64,000 nt of DNA from Oceanimonas sp. GK1 (GTDB lineage Bacteria > Pseudomonadota > Gammaproteobacteria > Enterobacterales > Aeromonadaceae), in contig NC_016745.1 in NCBI RefSeq assembly GCF_000243075.1, positions 1,815,001-1,879,000 on the forward strand, in the 5' to 3' direction. Made by a program: the position numbers and the translations under genes. This document shows, one piece after another, positions 47,340 through 56,637 of this stretch (position 1 is its first letter; each line of letters opens with the position of its first letter). Under the pieces are notes generated by a model. That model searched no databases, was not told where the DNA came from, and worked only from the letters and a program-made list of their open reading frames with translations.

Positions 47340-49238
47340 ATGTTTTTTGACAAATTGAGAGCGGGGGCCCAGGGCACCACCTCCAAGATCATACTGGGCG
47401 CCATCATATTGTCCTTCGCCCTGGCCGGCGTGGGCAGCTACGTCACCCGTCCGGTCCAGGAAGTGGCTGCCGTGGTCAACGGCGACGAGATCCTGGCCCA
47501 GACCCTGGAAAACGCCTACCGCAACGAGCGCGCCCGCCTTGAAAGCCAGCTGGGTGAGCAGTTCAGCCAGCTGCTGGCCGATCCCGCCTACGTGGCGCAA
47601 ATTCGCCGCTCGGTGCTGGAGCAACTGGTGGAGCAACAGCTGATCGACCAGAAAATTGCCGAGCTGGGGCTGCGTGCCAGCGATGACCAGGTGCGTAACG
47701 CCATTCGCGCCCTGCCGGAATTTCAGGTAGACGGCCGTTTCGACAACGACCGCTACCTGCAACTGCTGAGCCGCAACAACCTGAGCCCGGAGCAACTGCG
47801 CGACAGCATTCGCCAGGATCTGAACCGCCAGATGCTGCTCAATGCCGTGGTCGGCTCTGCATTTTCGCTGCAGAGCGAGGCTGGTCTGCTGGACCGTCTG
47901 ACCCGCCAGCAGCGCAGTGCCAGCCTGGTACGCCTGCCGCTGGCGCAGTTTGAAGCCGGCGCCGAGGTGAGCGAGGAAGAGGCACAGGCCTGGTATCAGG
48001 CACACCCGGAGCGCTTCCAGCGTCCCGAACAGGTGAAGCTCAACTATGTGCTGCTCAATGCCAACACCGTCTCTGCCGCGGATATCGACCCCCAGGCCAT
48101 TGCAGATTATTACGCCGCCAACCAGGCCAGCTATACCCAAGCCGAGCAGCGTCGGGTGGCCCATATCATGGTGAGCAAGGGGGAGGGGGCCGAAGCGCGC
48201 ATTCAGGCCATTGCCGAACGGCTGGCGGCGGGCGAAGACTTTGCCGAGCTGGCCAAAACCGAGTCGGATGACACCTTTACCGGTGCCGACGGCGGCGAGC
48301 TGGACTGGATGGAAGCCGGCACCCTGGATCCCGCCTTTGACCAGGCTGCCTTTGACCTGACCGAGGCCGGCGACCTGTCCGGCGTGGTGGAAAGCGAATT
48401 TGGCCTGCACCTGATCAAGCTGCTGGACATTCGTCCGGCCCAGACCAGGCCGTTGGCAGAGGTGCGTGACGCCATTGCCGAGCGGCTGGCCGCCGATCAG
48501 GCCGGAGACGACTTCTACCAGCGTGAGCAGCGACTGGCGGAGCTGGCGTTCGAGTTTCCCGACGCCCTCGACATGGCCGCCGACGAGCTGGGTCTGACCG
48601 TACACTCCACCGACTTTGTGTCGGCGGATGCCTTGCCCGACGAGTTACAGGATCCGCGCCTGGTGGGCAAGGCGTTCTCCGTTGAGCTGCGTGAGCAGCG
48701 CATGAACTCGGATTTGATTGAGCTGGGTGACAACCAGGCGTCGGTGATCCGCGTGCTGGACTACCGCCCGGCCGCGGTGCGCGACTTTGATGAGGTCAAG
48801 GCCGAGGCTCGGGCACTGGCGCTGAAAGACAAGGCCGCCGAGCTGGCGCAACAGGCTGCTGCCGAGCTGGAGCAAGTGTGGGCCGAGGGCGGGATTGACG
48901 GCTGGCTGGCCGAGCGCGAGCTGACCGTGACTGAGCTGGCCGACGTGACCCGGGAAAGCGCCCAGGATCCGGCCCTGCTCAACGCCCTGTTCGCCATGCC
49001 GGCGCCCGCTGAGCAGCCGAGCCTGCGGACTGTAACCCTGATGGGCGGCGATCTGGCGGTGCTGCGCCTGAACGCGGTGACCACGCCCGACAGCCCGTCC
49101 GACCAGCTGGCGCTGGTACGCCAGGGCCAGGGCCGGGTTCAGGGCCAGCGGGACTATCAGAGCCTGATCGCGGCCCTCAAGGCGGCGGCGGAGATCGAAT
49201 ACCGCCAGCTTGAGAGCGAAGACGACAGCTTCTTCTGA
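47340..49238 (+). CDS. ppiD: periplasmic folding chaperone PpiD (parvulin domain)
   Basis: The 632-residue protein is anchored in the inner membrane by one helix (about 16-32, ILGAIILSFALAGVGSY) with the bulk in the periplasm. A SurA/PpiD-type N-terminal chaperone region is followed by a PpiC-like parvulin domain (about 260-365, RRVAHIMVSKGEGAEARIQ; FGLHLIKLLDIRPA) and a C-terminal region. It assists folding of exported proteins near the Sec translocon. The order lon-hupB-ppiD is conserved. Confidence 0.95.
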   Translation: MFFDKLRAGAQGTTSKIILGAIILSFALAGVGSYVTRPVQEVAAVVNGDEILAQTLENAYRNERARLESQLGEQFSQLLADPAYVAQIRRSVLEQLVEQQLIDQKIAELGLRASDDQVRNAIRALPEFQVDGRFDNDRYLQLLSRNNLSPEQLRDSIRQDLNRQMLLNAVVGSAFSLQSEAGLLDRLTRQQRSASLVRLPLAQFEAGAEVSEEEAQAWYQAHPERFQRPEQVKLNYVLLNANTVSAADIDPQAIADYYAANQASYTQAEQRRVAHIMVSKGEGAEARIQAIAERLAAGEDFAELAKTESDDTFTGADGGELDWMEAGTLDPAFDQAAFDLTEAGDLSGVVESEFGLHLIKLLDIRPAQTRPLAEVRDAIAERLAADQAGDDFYQREQRLAELAFEFPDALDMAADELGLTVHSTDFVSADALPDELQDPRLVGKAFSVELREQRMNSDLIELGDNQASVIRVLDYRPAAVRDFDEVKAEARALALKDKAAELAQQAAAELEQVWAEGGIDGWLAERELTVTELADVTRESAQDPALLNALFAMPAPAEQPSLRTVTLMGGDLAVLRLNAVTTPDSPSDQLALVRQGQGRVQGQRDYQSLIAALKAAAEIEYRQLESEDDSFF

Positions 49239-49267
49239 TACTGTCAGCGACATTCAGACCATCATCA

Positions 49268-49292
49268 ACGGGCGCTTCGGCGCCCGTTTTGC
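49268..49292 (+). terminator. intrinsic terminator of ppiD
   Basis: AACGGGCGC-TTCG-GCGCCCGTT (49268-49289) followed by TTT; a 9-bp stem, UUCG loop, short T-run. Confidence 0.85.
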
Positions 49293-49484
49293 CATTTGGC
49301 CACCGTCACATTTTCCCGTTTCGCCTTGCTTTATGGGCGGCGCGAGTTGCCAAGCCCCTGCCGATTTGATACTAAGGGTGTCCCCCGCGGCTGAATGTTT
49401 TTGTTCGGCCTGCATTTTTCGTTTAGATGCGAAGCATGGGTAATTGAGATATGCTAAGCAGGTTACAGCAGTCGGAGAACAGCT

Positions 49485-50126
49485 TTGATAAACGTATTCC
49501 TGGTTGATGACCATGAGTTAGTGCGCACAGGGATCCGACGCATACTGGAAGATGTCAAGGGAATGAAGGTGATGGGCGAGGCCAAGAGCGGCGAAGAAGC
49601 CGTGCAGTGGTGTCGCGAGCATCATCCTGATGTCATTCTGATGGACATGAACATGCCCGGCATCGGCGGGCTGGAAGCCACCCGCAAGATTTTGCGTTTC
49701 AATCCCGATGTGAAAATCATTGTCCTCACCGTTCACACCGAAAACCCGTTCCCCACCAAGGTGATGCAGGCGGGCGCCGCCGGCTACCTGACCAAGGGCG
49801 CCGGGCCGGAAGAGATGATCAACGCCATTCGTCTGGTACACAGCGGCCAGCGTTATCTGTCACCGGAAATTGCCCAGCGCATGGCCCTGAGCCAGTTTTC
49901 CAACGAGGAAAACCCGTTCAAGGAGCTGTCGGAGCGGGAGCTGCAGATCATGCTGATGATCACCCGCGGCCAGCGCGTGACCGACATTTCCGAGCAGCTC
50001 AACCTCAGCCCCAAAACCGTGAACAGTTACCGCTACCGGCTGTTCAGCAAGCTCAATATCAATGGTGATGTGGAGCTGACCCACCTGGCCATTCGCTACG
50101 GCATGCTCGACGCGGAAAAGATCTGA
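49485..50126 (+). CDS. uvrY: response regulator UvrY/GacA/SirA
   Basis: The 213-residue LuxR/FixJ-type regulator has receiver domain 1-120 with phospho-acceptor D54 (VILMDMNMPGIGG) and acidic D8/D9, and a LuxR helix-turn-helix (about 145-205; LSERELQIMLMITRGQ, LNLSPKTVNSYRYR). It is the partner of BarA and activates the small RNAs of the Csr system in relatives. The start is TTG, as in E. coli, with GGAG upstream. It precedes uvrC, the conserved arrangement. Confidence 0.95.
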   Translation: MINVFLVDDHELVRTGIRRILEDVKGMKVMGEAKSGEEAVQWCREHHPDVILMDMNMPGIGGLEATRKILRFNPDVKIIVLTVHTENPFPTKVMQAGAAGYLTKGAGPEEMINAIRLVHSGQRYLSPEIAQRMALSQFSNEENPFKELSERELQIMLMITRGQRVTDISEQLNLSPKTVNSYRYRLFSKLNINGDVELTHLAIRYGMLDAEKI

Positions 50127-50162
50127 CGCGGTTCCCGTGAAACCCGTGTCATCCAGCCCGTT

Positions 50163-51992
50163 ATGAGCCAGCCCTTTGATGCCAAGGCCTTTCTCAAGGT
50201 CGTGACCGAGCAGCCCGGCGTCTACCTGATGTATGACGCCGGGGGCGAGGTGATCTATGTGGGCAAGGCCAAAAACCTGAAAAAACGGCTGTCGTCCTAT
50301 TTTCGCGCCACCGTCAGCGGCGAGAAAACCCGGGCCCTGGTGCGACAGATTAACGATGTGCAGGTCACGGTGACCCACACCGAAACCGAGGCGCTGATCC
50401 TTGAACACAACCTGATCAAGCAGCATCTGCCCAAATACAATGTGCTGCTGCGGGACGACAAGTCCTACCCCTATATTCTGATCTCCGATCACACCCACCC
50501 GCGCATTGGCATCCACCGTGGCGCACGCAATAAGCGGGGCGAATATTTCGGTCCTTATCCCAACGGCAATGCGGTGCGCGAAAGCCTGCACCTGATGCAG
50601 AAGCTATTTCCGGTGCGCCAGTGCGAAGACAGCGTCTATGCCAACCGCAGCCGGCCCTGTTTGCTGTACCAGCTCAAGCGCTGTGCCGGCCCCTGCGTAA
50701 CGGGGCTGGTGAGCGATGAGGAGTATGCTCACCAGGTGCAACTGGCGAGGCTGTTTTTACAGGGCAAGAACCAGCAGGTGCTGACCGATCTGGCCGACAG
50801 CATGGAGCTGGCCAGCCGGGAACTGCGTTTTGAGGATGCCGCCCGGTTTCGGGATCAGCTGCTGGCCCTGCGCCGAGTGCAGGAGCAGCAGTTCGTCAGC
50901 GGCAACGTGCTGGACGACCTTGATGTGATTGGCCTGGCCCTGGAGCGCAGCCAGGCCTGCGTGCAGGTGCTGTTTATTCGCCAGGGCAAGGTGCTGGGCG
51001 GGCGCAGCTATTTTCCCAAAATGGCCCCCGACACCGATGCCGAGGAAATACTGCAAAGCTTTGTGCTGCAGTTCTACCTCTCCGGCATCAATGGCCGGGA
51101 AGCCCCCGCGGAAGTGCTGTTGGACCGCACCCTGCCCGATGAAACCGTGCTGGGTGATACCCTGAGCCAGCATTACGGCCGCCGCGTGCGCTTGCGCAGC
51201 GCCGTGCGCAGCGAGCGGGCCCGCTTTGTGAAGCTCGCCTGCACCAACGCCGAAACCGCCCTGGCCAGCCGGTTGGCGCACCGCAGCACCCAGCGCCAGC
51301 GCCTGGCGCAGTTGCAGGAGGTGCTGGGAGTGGGGGAGATTGCCCGTATGGAATGCTTCGACATCTCCCACACCATGGGCGAGAAAACCGTGGCTTCCTG
51401 TGTGGTGTTCGACCAGGACGGCCCCCGCAAGAGCGACTACCGTCGCTTCAACATCAGCGGCATTACCCCCGGCGACGACTACGCCGCCATGGCGCAGGCC
51501 CTGAGCCGGCGCTTTGAGGGGGCCGATCCCGACACCCTGCCGGACGTGCTGTTTATCGACGGCGGCCTGGGCCAGCTCAGCCGCGCCGAGGCGGTGGTGA
51601 GCGAGGCGCTCGCCGACAGCCCGAAACAGCCAATGCTGGTGGGGGTGGCCAAGGGAGTGACCCGCAAGCCGGGGCTGGAAACGCTGATCATGGGCCACAG
51701 CCACGAGGAACGCCATTTGCCCGCTGATCTGCCGGCTTTGCACCTGATCCAGCATATTCGTGATGAATCCCACCGCTTTGCCATTACCGGCCACCGGGCC
51801 CAGCGGGGCAAGGCGCGTACCACCAGCAGCCTGGAGGCCATTCCCGGAGTGGGTGCCAAACGCCGCCAGGCCCTGCTAAAATACCTGGGTGGCTTGCAGG
51901 AAGTAAAGCGGGCGAGTGTGGATGAGCTGTCCAAGGTACCCGGCATCAGCCGGGCCCTGGCAGAAAAGATCCACGATGCGTTGCATCACTGA
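50163..51992 (+). CDS. uvrC: excinuclease ABC subunit C
   Basis: The 609-residue endonuclease makes both incisions in UvrABC nucleotide excision repair. It has an N-terminal GIY-YIG nuclease ([21 protein letters not shown] truncated at the family core, residues 16-95), a cysteine-rich region ([13 protein letters not shown]), a UvrB-contact UVR motif (about 205-240), a C-terminal RNase H-like nuclease ([18 protein letters not shown]) and tandem helix-hairpin-helix motifs ([18 protein letters not shown]). It lies between uvrY and pgsA as in E. coli. Confidence 0.97.
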   Translation: MSQPFDAKAFLKVVTEQPGVYLMYDAGGEVIYVGKAKNLKKRLSSYFRATVSGEKTRALVRQINDVQVTVTHTETEALILEHNLIKQHLPKYNVLLRDDKSYPYILISDHTHPRIGIHRGARNKRGEYFGPYPNGNAVRESLHLMQKLFPVRQCEDSVYANRSRPCLLYQLKRCAGPCVTGLVSDEEYAHQVQLARLFLQGKNQQVLTDLADSMELASRELRFEDAARFRDQLLALRRVQEQQFVSGNVLDDLDVIGLALERSQACVQVLFIRQGKVLGGRSYFPKMAPDTDAEEILQSFVLQFYLSGINGREAPAEVLLDRTLPDETVLGDTLSQHYGRRVRLRSAVRSERARFVKLACTNAETALASRLAHRSTQRQRLAQLQEVLGVGEIARMECFDISHTMGEKTVASCVVFDQDGPRKSDYRRFNISGITPGDDYAAMAQALSRRFEGADPDTLPDVLFIDGGLGQLSRAEAVVSEALADSPKQPMLVGVAKGVTRKPGLETLIMGHSHEERHLPADLPALHLIQHIRDESHRFAITGHRAQRGKARTTSSLEAIPGVGAKRRQALLKYLGGLQEVKRASVDELSKVPGISRALAEKIHDALHH

Positions 51993-52040
51993 GTCTCATC
52001 ATGCACCATGTATCGGCATCGTATTCTGGTTTAAATAACA

Positions 52041-52589
52041 ATGATAAATGTCCCCAACTCCCTGACGTTTTTTCGCATTCTGCTGATCCCTGTCTTCATT
52101 GTGCTGTTCTACCTGCCGTTCGACTGGGCCTATTTCTGGGCCGCCGCCATCTTTACCCTGGCAGCGGCCACCGACTGGCTCGACGGCTTTCTGGCCCGCC
52201 GGCTGAAGCAGAGCACGCCCTTTGGCGCCTTTCTCGACCCGGTGGCCGACAAGGTAATGGTGGCGGCGGCGCTGGTGCTGATTGTGGAAGACTACAGCAG
52301 CCCATTGGTGACCATTCCGGCCATGTTCATGATAGGGCGGGAAATCATTATTTCCGCCCTGCGGGAATGGATGGCGGAAATCGGCCAGCGTTCGCGGGTG
52401 GCCGTCAGCTGGATTGGCAAGTGGAAAACCACCATTCAGATGCTGGCGTTGATCGGCCTTATCTGGCAGCAGAGCATCTACATGATCTGGGCCAGCTATG
52501 TGCTGCTCTACGTGGCCACCGGCCTGACCCTGTTCTCCGCCTATGACTATTTGAAAGCGGCCTGGGGTGATCTGACCCGCAGTGAATAA
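52041..52589 (+). CDS. pgsA: CDP-diacylglycerol-glycerol-3-phosphate 3-phosphatidyltransferase
   Basis: The 182-residue inner-membrane enzyme makes phosphatidylglycerol phosphate, the committed step to PG and cardiolipin. The CDP-alcohol phosphotransferase motif D-G-x2-A-R-x8-G-x3-D-x3-D is intact in [13 protein letters not shown] through [10 protein letters not shown]. Four to five membrane helices are predicted. Start [12 protein letters not shown] is the usual one. Confidence 0.96.
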   Translation: MINVPNSLTFFRILLIPVFIVLFYLPFDWAYFWAAAIFTLAAATDWLDGFLARRLKQSTPFGAFLDPVADKVMVAAALVLIVEDYSSPLVTIPAMFMIGREIIISALREWMAEIGQRSRVAVSWIGKWKTTIQMLALIGLIWQQSIYMIWASYVLLYVATGLTLFSAYDYLKAAWGDLTRSE

Positions 52590-52706
52590 ACAGGGTAAAA
52601 GCCGCGCTTGCGCATAAAAAGTGTGCGAACGGACGAGAAACACCGATTAACGGTTGACTGAGCCGCGTTCGCCATTAAAATGCAGCCATATCAACGACCT
52701 CTCTTT

Positions 52707-52780
52707 GGCGCGTTAGCAAAGTGGTTATGCAGCGGATTGCAAATCCGTTTAGTCCGGTTCGATTCCGGAACGCGCCTCCA
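52707..52780 (+). tRNA. tRNA-Cys (GCA)
   Basis: A 74-nt cloverleaf: acceptor GGCGCGT pairs with ACGCGCC, discriminator U, encoded CCA (52778-52780). The anticodon loop has GCA at 52739-52741, and the T arm contains GGTTCGATTCC. It corresponds to cysT of the E. coli glyW-cysT-leuZ array downstream of pgsA. Confidence 0.97.
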
Positions 52781-52803
52781 TCTCTCTTCTCGAAAACGTC
52801 TAC

Positions 52804-52890
52804 GCCCGGATGGTGAAATCGGTAGACACAAGGGATTTAAAATCCCTCGCTCGCAAGGGCGTGCGGGTTCAAGTCCCGCTCCGGGCACCA
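52804..52890 (+). tRNA. tRNA-Leu (TAA)
   Basis: An 87-nt class II tRNA with long variable arm. Acceptor GCCCGGA pairs with TCCGGGC, followed by ACCA ending at 52890. The anticodon TAA is at 52838-52840, and the T arm is GCGGGTTCAAGTCCCGC. It corresponds to leuZ. Its 3' end marks the transition to phage genes and is a likely attachment site. Confidence 0.97.
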
Positions 52891-53490
52891 TTGAAAATCA
52901 AGCACTTAGCAACGATTTAAGCGCTCTCCCTCATATTTTCAATTGCACCAACTGCCATGAATTGGCAGCAAAATGGCAGCAGAACTTTTTTGCCTGCCAC
53001 CGGTTTGTCTTCTCTGGGCATGCGTAGCCGAGTGAAGCGGATTGAAATTTTCTTCCTTTGCATGATTTCAGCGAACCCCAGTCAGACTCTGACTTTGCAG
53101 CCAGTTTGGTTGTTGCCCCGCATTATTTGTTTTTCGGTATCTTTCCCACGTAAACGGCACGAAGGCCAGTCACGGCGGGGCTTTACTGATCCTGCCGGTG
53201 ATCTGCCGGCGCTGTAATTCCTTCATTTTCGTGCAATTTCCTTCATTGGTTGCAGATCCTCAGATCAACGCGAGATCCCAATAACGGCGGGGGCTGGCGG
53301 TGGGTTTTGCACACCCGCAGAATTTCACAATTTTTATGACGCAAAGCGCGAAGGCGGGCGCGGAGGAGCGCGGTTTCCGTGGGGCGAGCGCGTGCGTGGG
53401 CGTTTGCCGTGGCGGCGCCGGCCCGGGTGCTGCTGGGGTGCGGATACAAGAAGGCGGCCGCTGTGGGCCGCCTGGGTGGGTGCGTGGGGC
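52891..53490. other. 600-bp non-coding junction between tRNA-Leu and phage tail genes
   Basis: No convincing gene; short frames here lack similarity and ribosome-binding sites. Direct repeats TGGCAGCA at 52963-52970 and 52974-52981 are spaced by 11 bp, one helical turn, and TGCCA/TGGCA (52953-52957, 52963-52967) form an inverted pair. Such clusters resemble integrase arm-binding sites beside a tRNA attachment core, but this is inference. The last 40 bp hold the phage operon terminator. Confidence 0.5.
53452..53473 (-). terminator. terminator of the phage tail operon
   Basis: AGGCGGCC (53452-53459) and GGCCGCCT (53466-53473) form an 8-bp GC-only stem apart from the outer pair, with a 6-nt loop. 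On the minus strand it is followed by TCTTGT. It is 18 bp after the last tail gene stop. Confidence 0.7.
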
Positions 53491-55191
53491 TTAGCCGGTG
53501 AAGCTCTGCAGGTTGCCCTTGATGGTGCCCACGTTGCCGGCGTGGCTGGCCACTTGGCCCTGTACGTTGGGCGGGGTGTTGTGGTTGGGGTGGGTGTGGC
53601 CGTCGAGCTTCTGCAGGGCGCTCTGCACCTCGGCCATCATGCTGATCATCAGGGCCAGCAGGTTGTGGGTGCCGTTGCCCAGCACGATGCTGTTGCCCTT
53701 GATCACCTGGGCCTGGGCGGTGCTGCTGCGGGTGCCGGTGATCTGCTCGGTGGTGTTGCCCTGGGTGGTGCGCTGCTCATCGCCGGCGATGGTGGTGGTG
53801 CTGTTGCCGCCCACGCTGTGCTGGTAGTCGGCACCGGTCACGTCCACTCGTTCGCCGGCGGTTACCTGATGCAGGTTGGCCAGGGTGGCCAGAGTGAGGT
53901 CGTCGCCGGCGAGCAGTTCAATGGCACCCAGCGCCTCTATGCGTTTGCGGCCGGCCACGTCTTCGGTGCTGTGTTGCGCCACTGTGGTGTGCTGGTTGCC
54001 GAACTCGCCCTGGTAGTCGTCGGCCTGCTGGCTGAGCTGGGCGGCAATGTGGTGAATGGCCTGGTCGGTGGCCAGGGTGTGGTTGCCGGCGTTGTCGGTG
54101 CGCTGATACACCTCACCGCGCTGCTGGGTGAGCTGTTCGCCGGGCTGAATGTTTGGCAGTGACCAGCCGCTGCCCAGCAGGGTGCGGATGAAGGGCTGAT
54201 CGGCGCGCCCAAAGGCAAAGCCCAGCTCTACCAGGGTGCCTTCCACCGGGTATTGAAACTGGCCCTGCTCGGGGCCGCCGAACAGCACGGGAACGGGCAC
54301 GGCCTTAAACACCGGCACGTCGGCGTCGGGCTGGCCGTTCTCGTCCAGCTGCTGCACGTCCACGGCATAGCGGGGGCGGAAGGGGTCGTTCAGCTCACCG
54401 GCTTGAGCTGTGTCGGAGGCGGCCACCACTTGGCCGAACACCGGCAGGTGAAAGCCGGCGGCTAGTTCGGGAAAGCTCTTCTCCATTTGCCGCTGCTGGG
54501 CGGTTTTCTGTTTGCCCTGCCAGCGCAGGGTCATGTTGGTGCCATCGAATTCCAGGTGGGTGATGCGCTGGCCGTTGACCAGGGCGCCGGGGCGTATGAC
54601 TGGTGATACCAGCATGGTGAGGCTGTTGCCGCCGGCCTGCTGGCTGGTGAGTTCGGCTTCCAGGCTTACTGCTCGGGAAGGCCAGCGGGAGTGCTGATAG
54701 CTGCCGGCGTAAATGTTGCCATCGGGTTGCTGGTACCAGCAGAACTCGGGAATTTGAAACGCCCGGCCGGCGTTCTGCAGCAGCTGGGCGCCGGTACCGG
54801 CGGTGGTGAAGTTGGGAATGGGGGTGTCGACGTAGTCGGCGCTTGGCAGCACGAAGTTAAGCCCGGTCTCTTCGGCCAGCTCGGTGATCACGCTGCGGAA
54901 GGTGGCGTGCTGCTGGCTCATTGTAAACCGGAAGCCCAAGGCGCATGACAGCTCCTTTACCAGCAGCCGGCTGTGGCCGTTGTCGGCGGGCTCGGCGCGG
55001 CTCACCACGCCGGTAAACCAGCGGTGCAGGGTGGTGCCATAGCCCATGTCGAAGTGCACCAGGGTGTTGGTCTGCACGCTGCCCTGCACGGTCACAAAGC
55101 CGCGGCCGGCGGAAGACAGCTCCAGCAGCCATTTATCACTGACCAGATGCCGTTCTTCGCCGTTGATGGTGATGCGTTTATTCAGCTTCAT
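53491..55191 (-). CDS. phage baseplate spike / VgrG-like protein (gp27-gp5 or gpD-gpV type)
   Basis: The 566-residue protein seems to combine a gp27/gpD-like tube-hub region (about 1-300) with an OB-fold spike region (about 300-380; VPVLFGGPEQGQFQYPVEG) and a long repetitive C terminus rich in Thr, Gly and Gln (about 430-510; TVAGD- and TQGNTTEQITGT-like steps) suited to a beta-helical needle. This is the general plan of VgrG and contractile-tail spikes. No lysozyme domain or PAAR motif is seen. The start MKLNKRITING is preferred; it overlaps the upstream gene by 14 bp. It is the last gene of the operon. Confidence 0.65.
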   Translation of the reverse strand: MKLNKRITINGEERHLVSDKWLLELSSAGRGFVTVQGSVQTNTLVHFDMGYGTTLHRWFTGVVSRAEPADNGHSRLLVKELSCALGFRFTMSQQHATFRSVITELAEETGLNFVLPSADYVDTPIPNFTTAGTGAQLLQNAGRAFQIPEFCWYQQPDGNIYAGSYQHSRWPSRAVSLEAELTSQQAGGNSLTMLVSPVIRPGALVNGQRITHLEFDGTNMTLRWQGKQKTAQQRQMEKSFPELAAGFHLPVFGQVVAASDTAQAGELNDPFRPRYAVDVQQLDENGQPDADVPVFKAVPVPVLFGGPEQGQFQYPVEGTLVELGFAFGRADQPFIRTLLGSGWSLPNIQPGEQLTQQRGEVYQRTDNAGNHTLATDQAIHHIAAQLSQQADDYQGEFGNQHTTVAQHSTEDVAGRKRIEALGAIELLAGDDLTLATLANLHQVTAGERVDVTGADYQHSVGGNSTTTIAGDEQRTTQGNTTEQITGTRSSTAQAQVIKGNSIVLGNGTHNLLALMISMMAEVQSALQKLDGHTHPNHNTPPNVQGQVASHAGNVGTIKGNLQSFTG

Positions 55192-55744
55192 CTGGTGCTT
55201 CTTCCTTCTTCTTCCCGGCTGCTTTGTCGTCAAGATACTTCAAGACTTTTTCAGTCCTGCTCAGTTCTCGTTGTTGTTCTTCCTCGGCGGGCGGTGGCTG
55301 CACCGGGGTGGCGCCCTCGGTGCCTTGAGCAATGGTGGCCTCGGGTTTGGGGGCGCGTTGCTCGCGCTTTTCGGGCACGGAGAGGTGTTCACGCAGGGTG
55401 AAGGACACTCGCCAGGCCATAAGGCCTTCCTGCTCGGGGGCCATGATGCGGCCGGCGAACTTCACCTGGTAGATCTTCACTGCCTCGGCCAGTTCGCAGC
55501 CAATGCGGTAGATTTTGCGGGCGTTGCCGTCGTCCTTGTCCTGGGCCAGTTCAAACAGACGGGCCAGGGCCATGGCGTCGGTGAAGGGGATCAGCCCGGT
55601 GATTTGCAGCTCCTTGCCTTTTTCGCCCTGTTCGGCGCCGTTGGTGCCGGAGGTCTGCCCGGAGGTGTCCTTTTCCTTGAATTCCATGCTCAGGGTGATG
55701 CGGGGGGATTTGAGGCGCAGCAGTTCGCCGTCGAGGGCAATCAT
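55178..55744 (-). CDS. uncharacterised phage baseplate-associated protein
   Basis: The 188-residue protein is unrecognised by motif. Residues 1-130 look like a compact beta-rich domain (LKSPRITLSMEFKEKDTSG; AVKIYQVKFAGRIMAPEQ), and the C-terminal 55 residues are a charged, Pro/Glu/Lys-rich tail likely to be disordered. Its place between the spike and the 298-aa gene, with 4-bp and 14-bp overlaps, points to a baseplate or hub role. Confidence 0.55.
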   Translation of the reverse strand: MIALDGELLRLKSPRITLSMEFKEKDTSGQTSGTNGAEQGEKGKELQITGLIPFTDAMALARLFELAQDKDDGNARKIYRIGCELAEAVKIYQVKFAGRIMAPEQEGLMAWRVSFTLREHLSVPEKREQRAPKPEATIAQGTEGATPVQPPPAEEEQQRELSRTEKVLKYLDDKAAGKKKEEAPDEAE

Positions 55745-56637
55745 GGCAGCAGCTCCTTGAAAAACGTCAGGGGTTGGTCAGAGGCCAGCAGCACGGCGGC
55801 GGTGTGGGCCCGCTCATAGCCGGGCAGGCCGCCGGTGAGGCTGGCGGCGACGGTGGCCGGGGTGCCGCTGGCCTGCAGGGCGTAAAGGCTGCCGTTCAGC
55901 CCGGCCTTGAGTTCGGCCAGGGCCTGCTGTTGTTGGCTGATCCAGCCGGCCCGCTTGGCGGCCAGGGCGGTGAGTTTGGCCACGGGGCTTTGCGCATCGC
56001 CGGCGAGGGATTCGAGCTGTGCCAGTTGTGCGCCCAGAGCGGCAGCGGTCGGGCGTAGGGGCGCGACGTTATGCCTACCCGGTACCCACTTGGGGGTGAT
56101 GCCGGTGGTTGGGGTTTGCATTCGGGTCTGGGCATGTTGCAGTTCGGCCCGGGCCCGGGCCCGGCGGGCGCAGGTGCACAGCTCCGGGATGGGCAGCACG
56201 CGAGTGAGGCTTTCCAGGGCATTGGCGAACTCGCCCAGGGTGGCGGCAGTCACCAGCAGGCCCAGCACCTGCAGCTGCCCCTGGGGGCGGTGGGGGTCGG
56301 CGCTGTCCTGCAGCTTGTCGGCCAGGCGCTTGGCGGCGTTGCCGGGGGCTAGGTAATGACCGCTTTCTTCCCGGCTGCCCACGTCGTGGTCGTAGGGGGT
56401 CACGGTGAGGCGCTGGCCGCTGACCAGCCACTGGTTGAGCTGGTCGCGCAGCTGCAGCAGGCCGGCGGCCTCGGCGCTCAGGGCATGGGGCTTGAAGTTG
56501 ACCGCGCCGGCGGCGCTGCTTAAGGCGCTGACTGCCTGCTGCTGGGCGGCGGGTAGCCCGGCCAGCACGGAGCCGGCGGCAGTTTCAATACTGGCCGCAC
56601 TCGGCGGCCAGGTCAGGGTGCGTTGGCTCCAGCTCAT
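55741..56637 (-). CDS. uncharacterised phage tail-region protein, alanine-rich helical
   Basis: The 298-residue protein is rich in Ala, Leu and Gln with long predicted helices and possible coiled coil; no family is recognised. The stretch TGITPKWVPGRHNVAPLRPT (about residues 174-193) departs from the helical composition and is encoded by a palindromic GTAGG/CCTAC segment, which suggests a later insertion in frame. The gene overlaps both neighbours by 4 bp. A structural role in the baseplate or a host-specific accessory role are both possible. Confidence 0.55.
   Translation of the reverse strand: MSWSQRTLTWPPSAASIETAAGSVLAGLPAAQQQAVSALSSAAGAVNFKPHALSAEAAGLLQLRDQLNQWLVSGQRLTVTPYDHDVGSREESGHYLAPGNAAKRLADKLQDSADPHRPQGQLQVLGLLVTAATLGEFANALESLTRVLPIPELCTCARRARARAELQHAQTRMQTPTTGITPKWVPGRHNVAPLRPTAAALGAQLAQLESLAGDAQSPVAKLTALAAKRAGWISQQQQALAELKAGLNGSLYALQASGTPATVAASLTGGLPGYERAHTAAVLLASDQPLTFFKELLP
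56051..56081. repeat. palindrome-like segment inside a phage gene
   Basis: GGGCGTAGGGGCG (56051-56063) and ATGCCTACCCG (56071-56081) form an imperfect inverted repeat around CGACGTT. The arms resemble the bamC-polB stem-loop (GTAGG and CCTACCC). It is read in frame as part of the 298-aa protein. Confidence 0.4.

Noticed and set aside
52957-53217. Possible 86-aa protein after tRNA-Leu
   Set aside because: No ribosome-binding site, no family resemblance, and it overlaps the putative attachment and arm-site region.
52891-53490. Integrase gene or remnant next to tRNA-Leu
   Set aside because: I looked in both strands for tyrosine recombinase motifs and found none; the stretch is non-coding.
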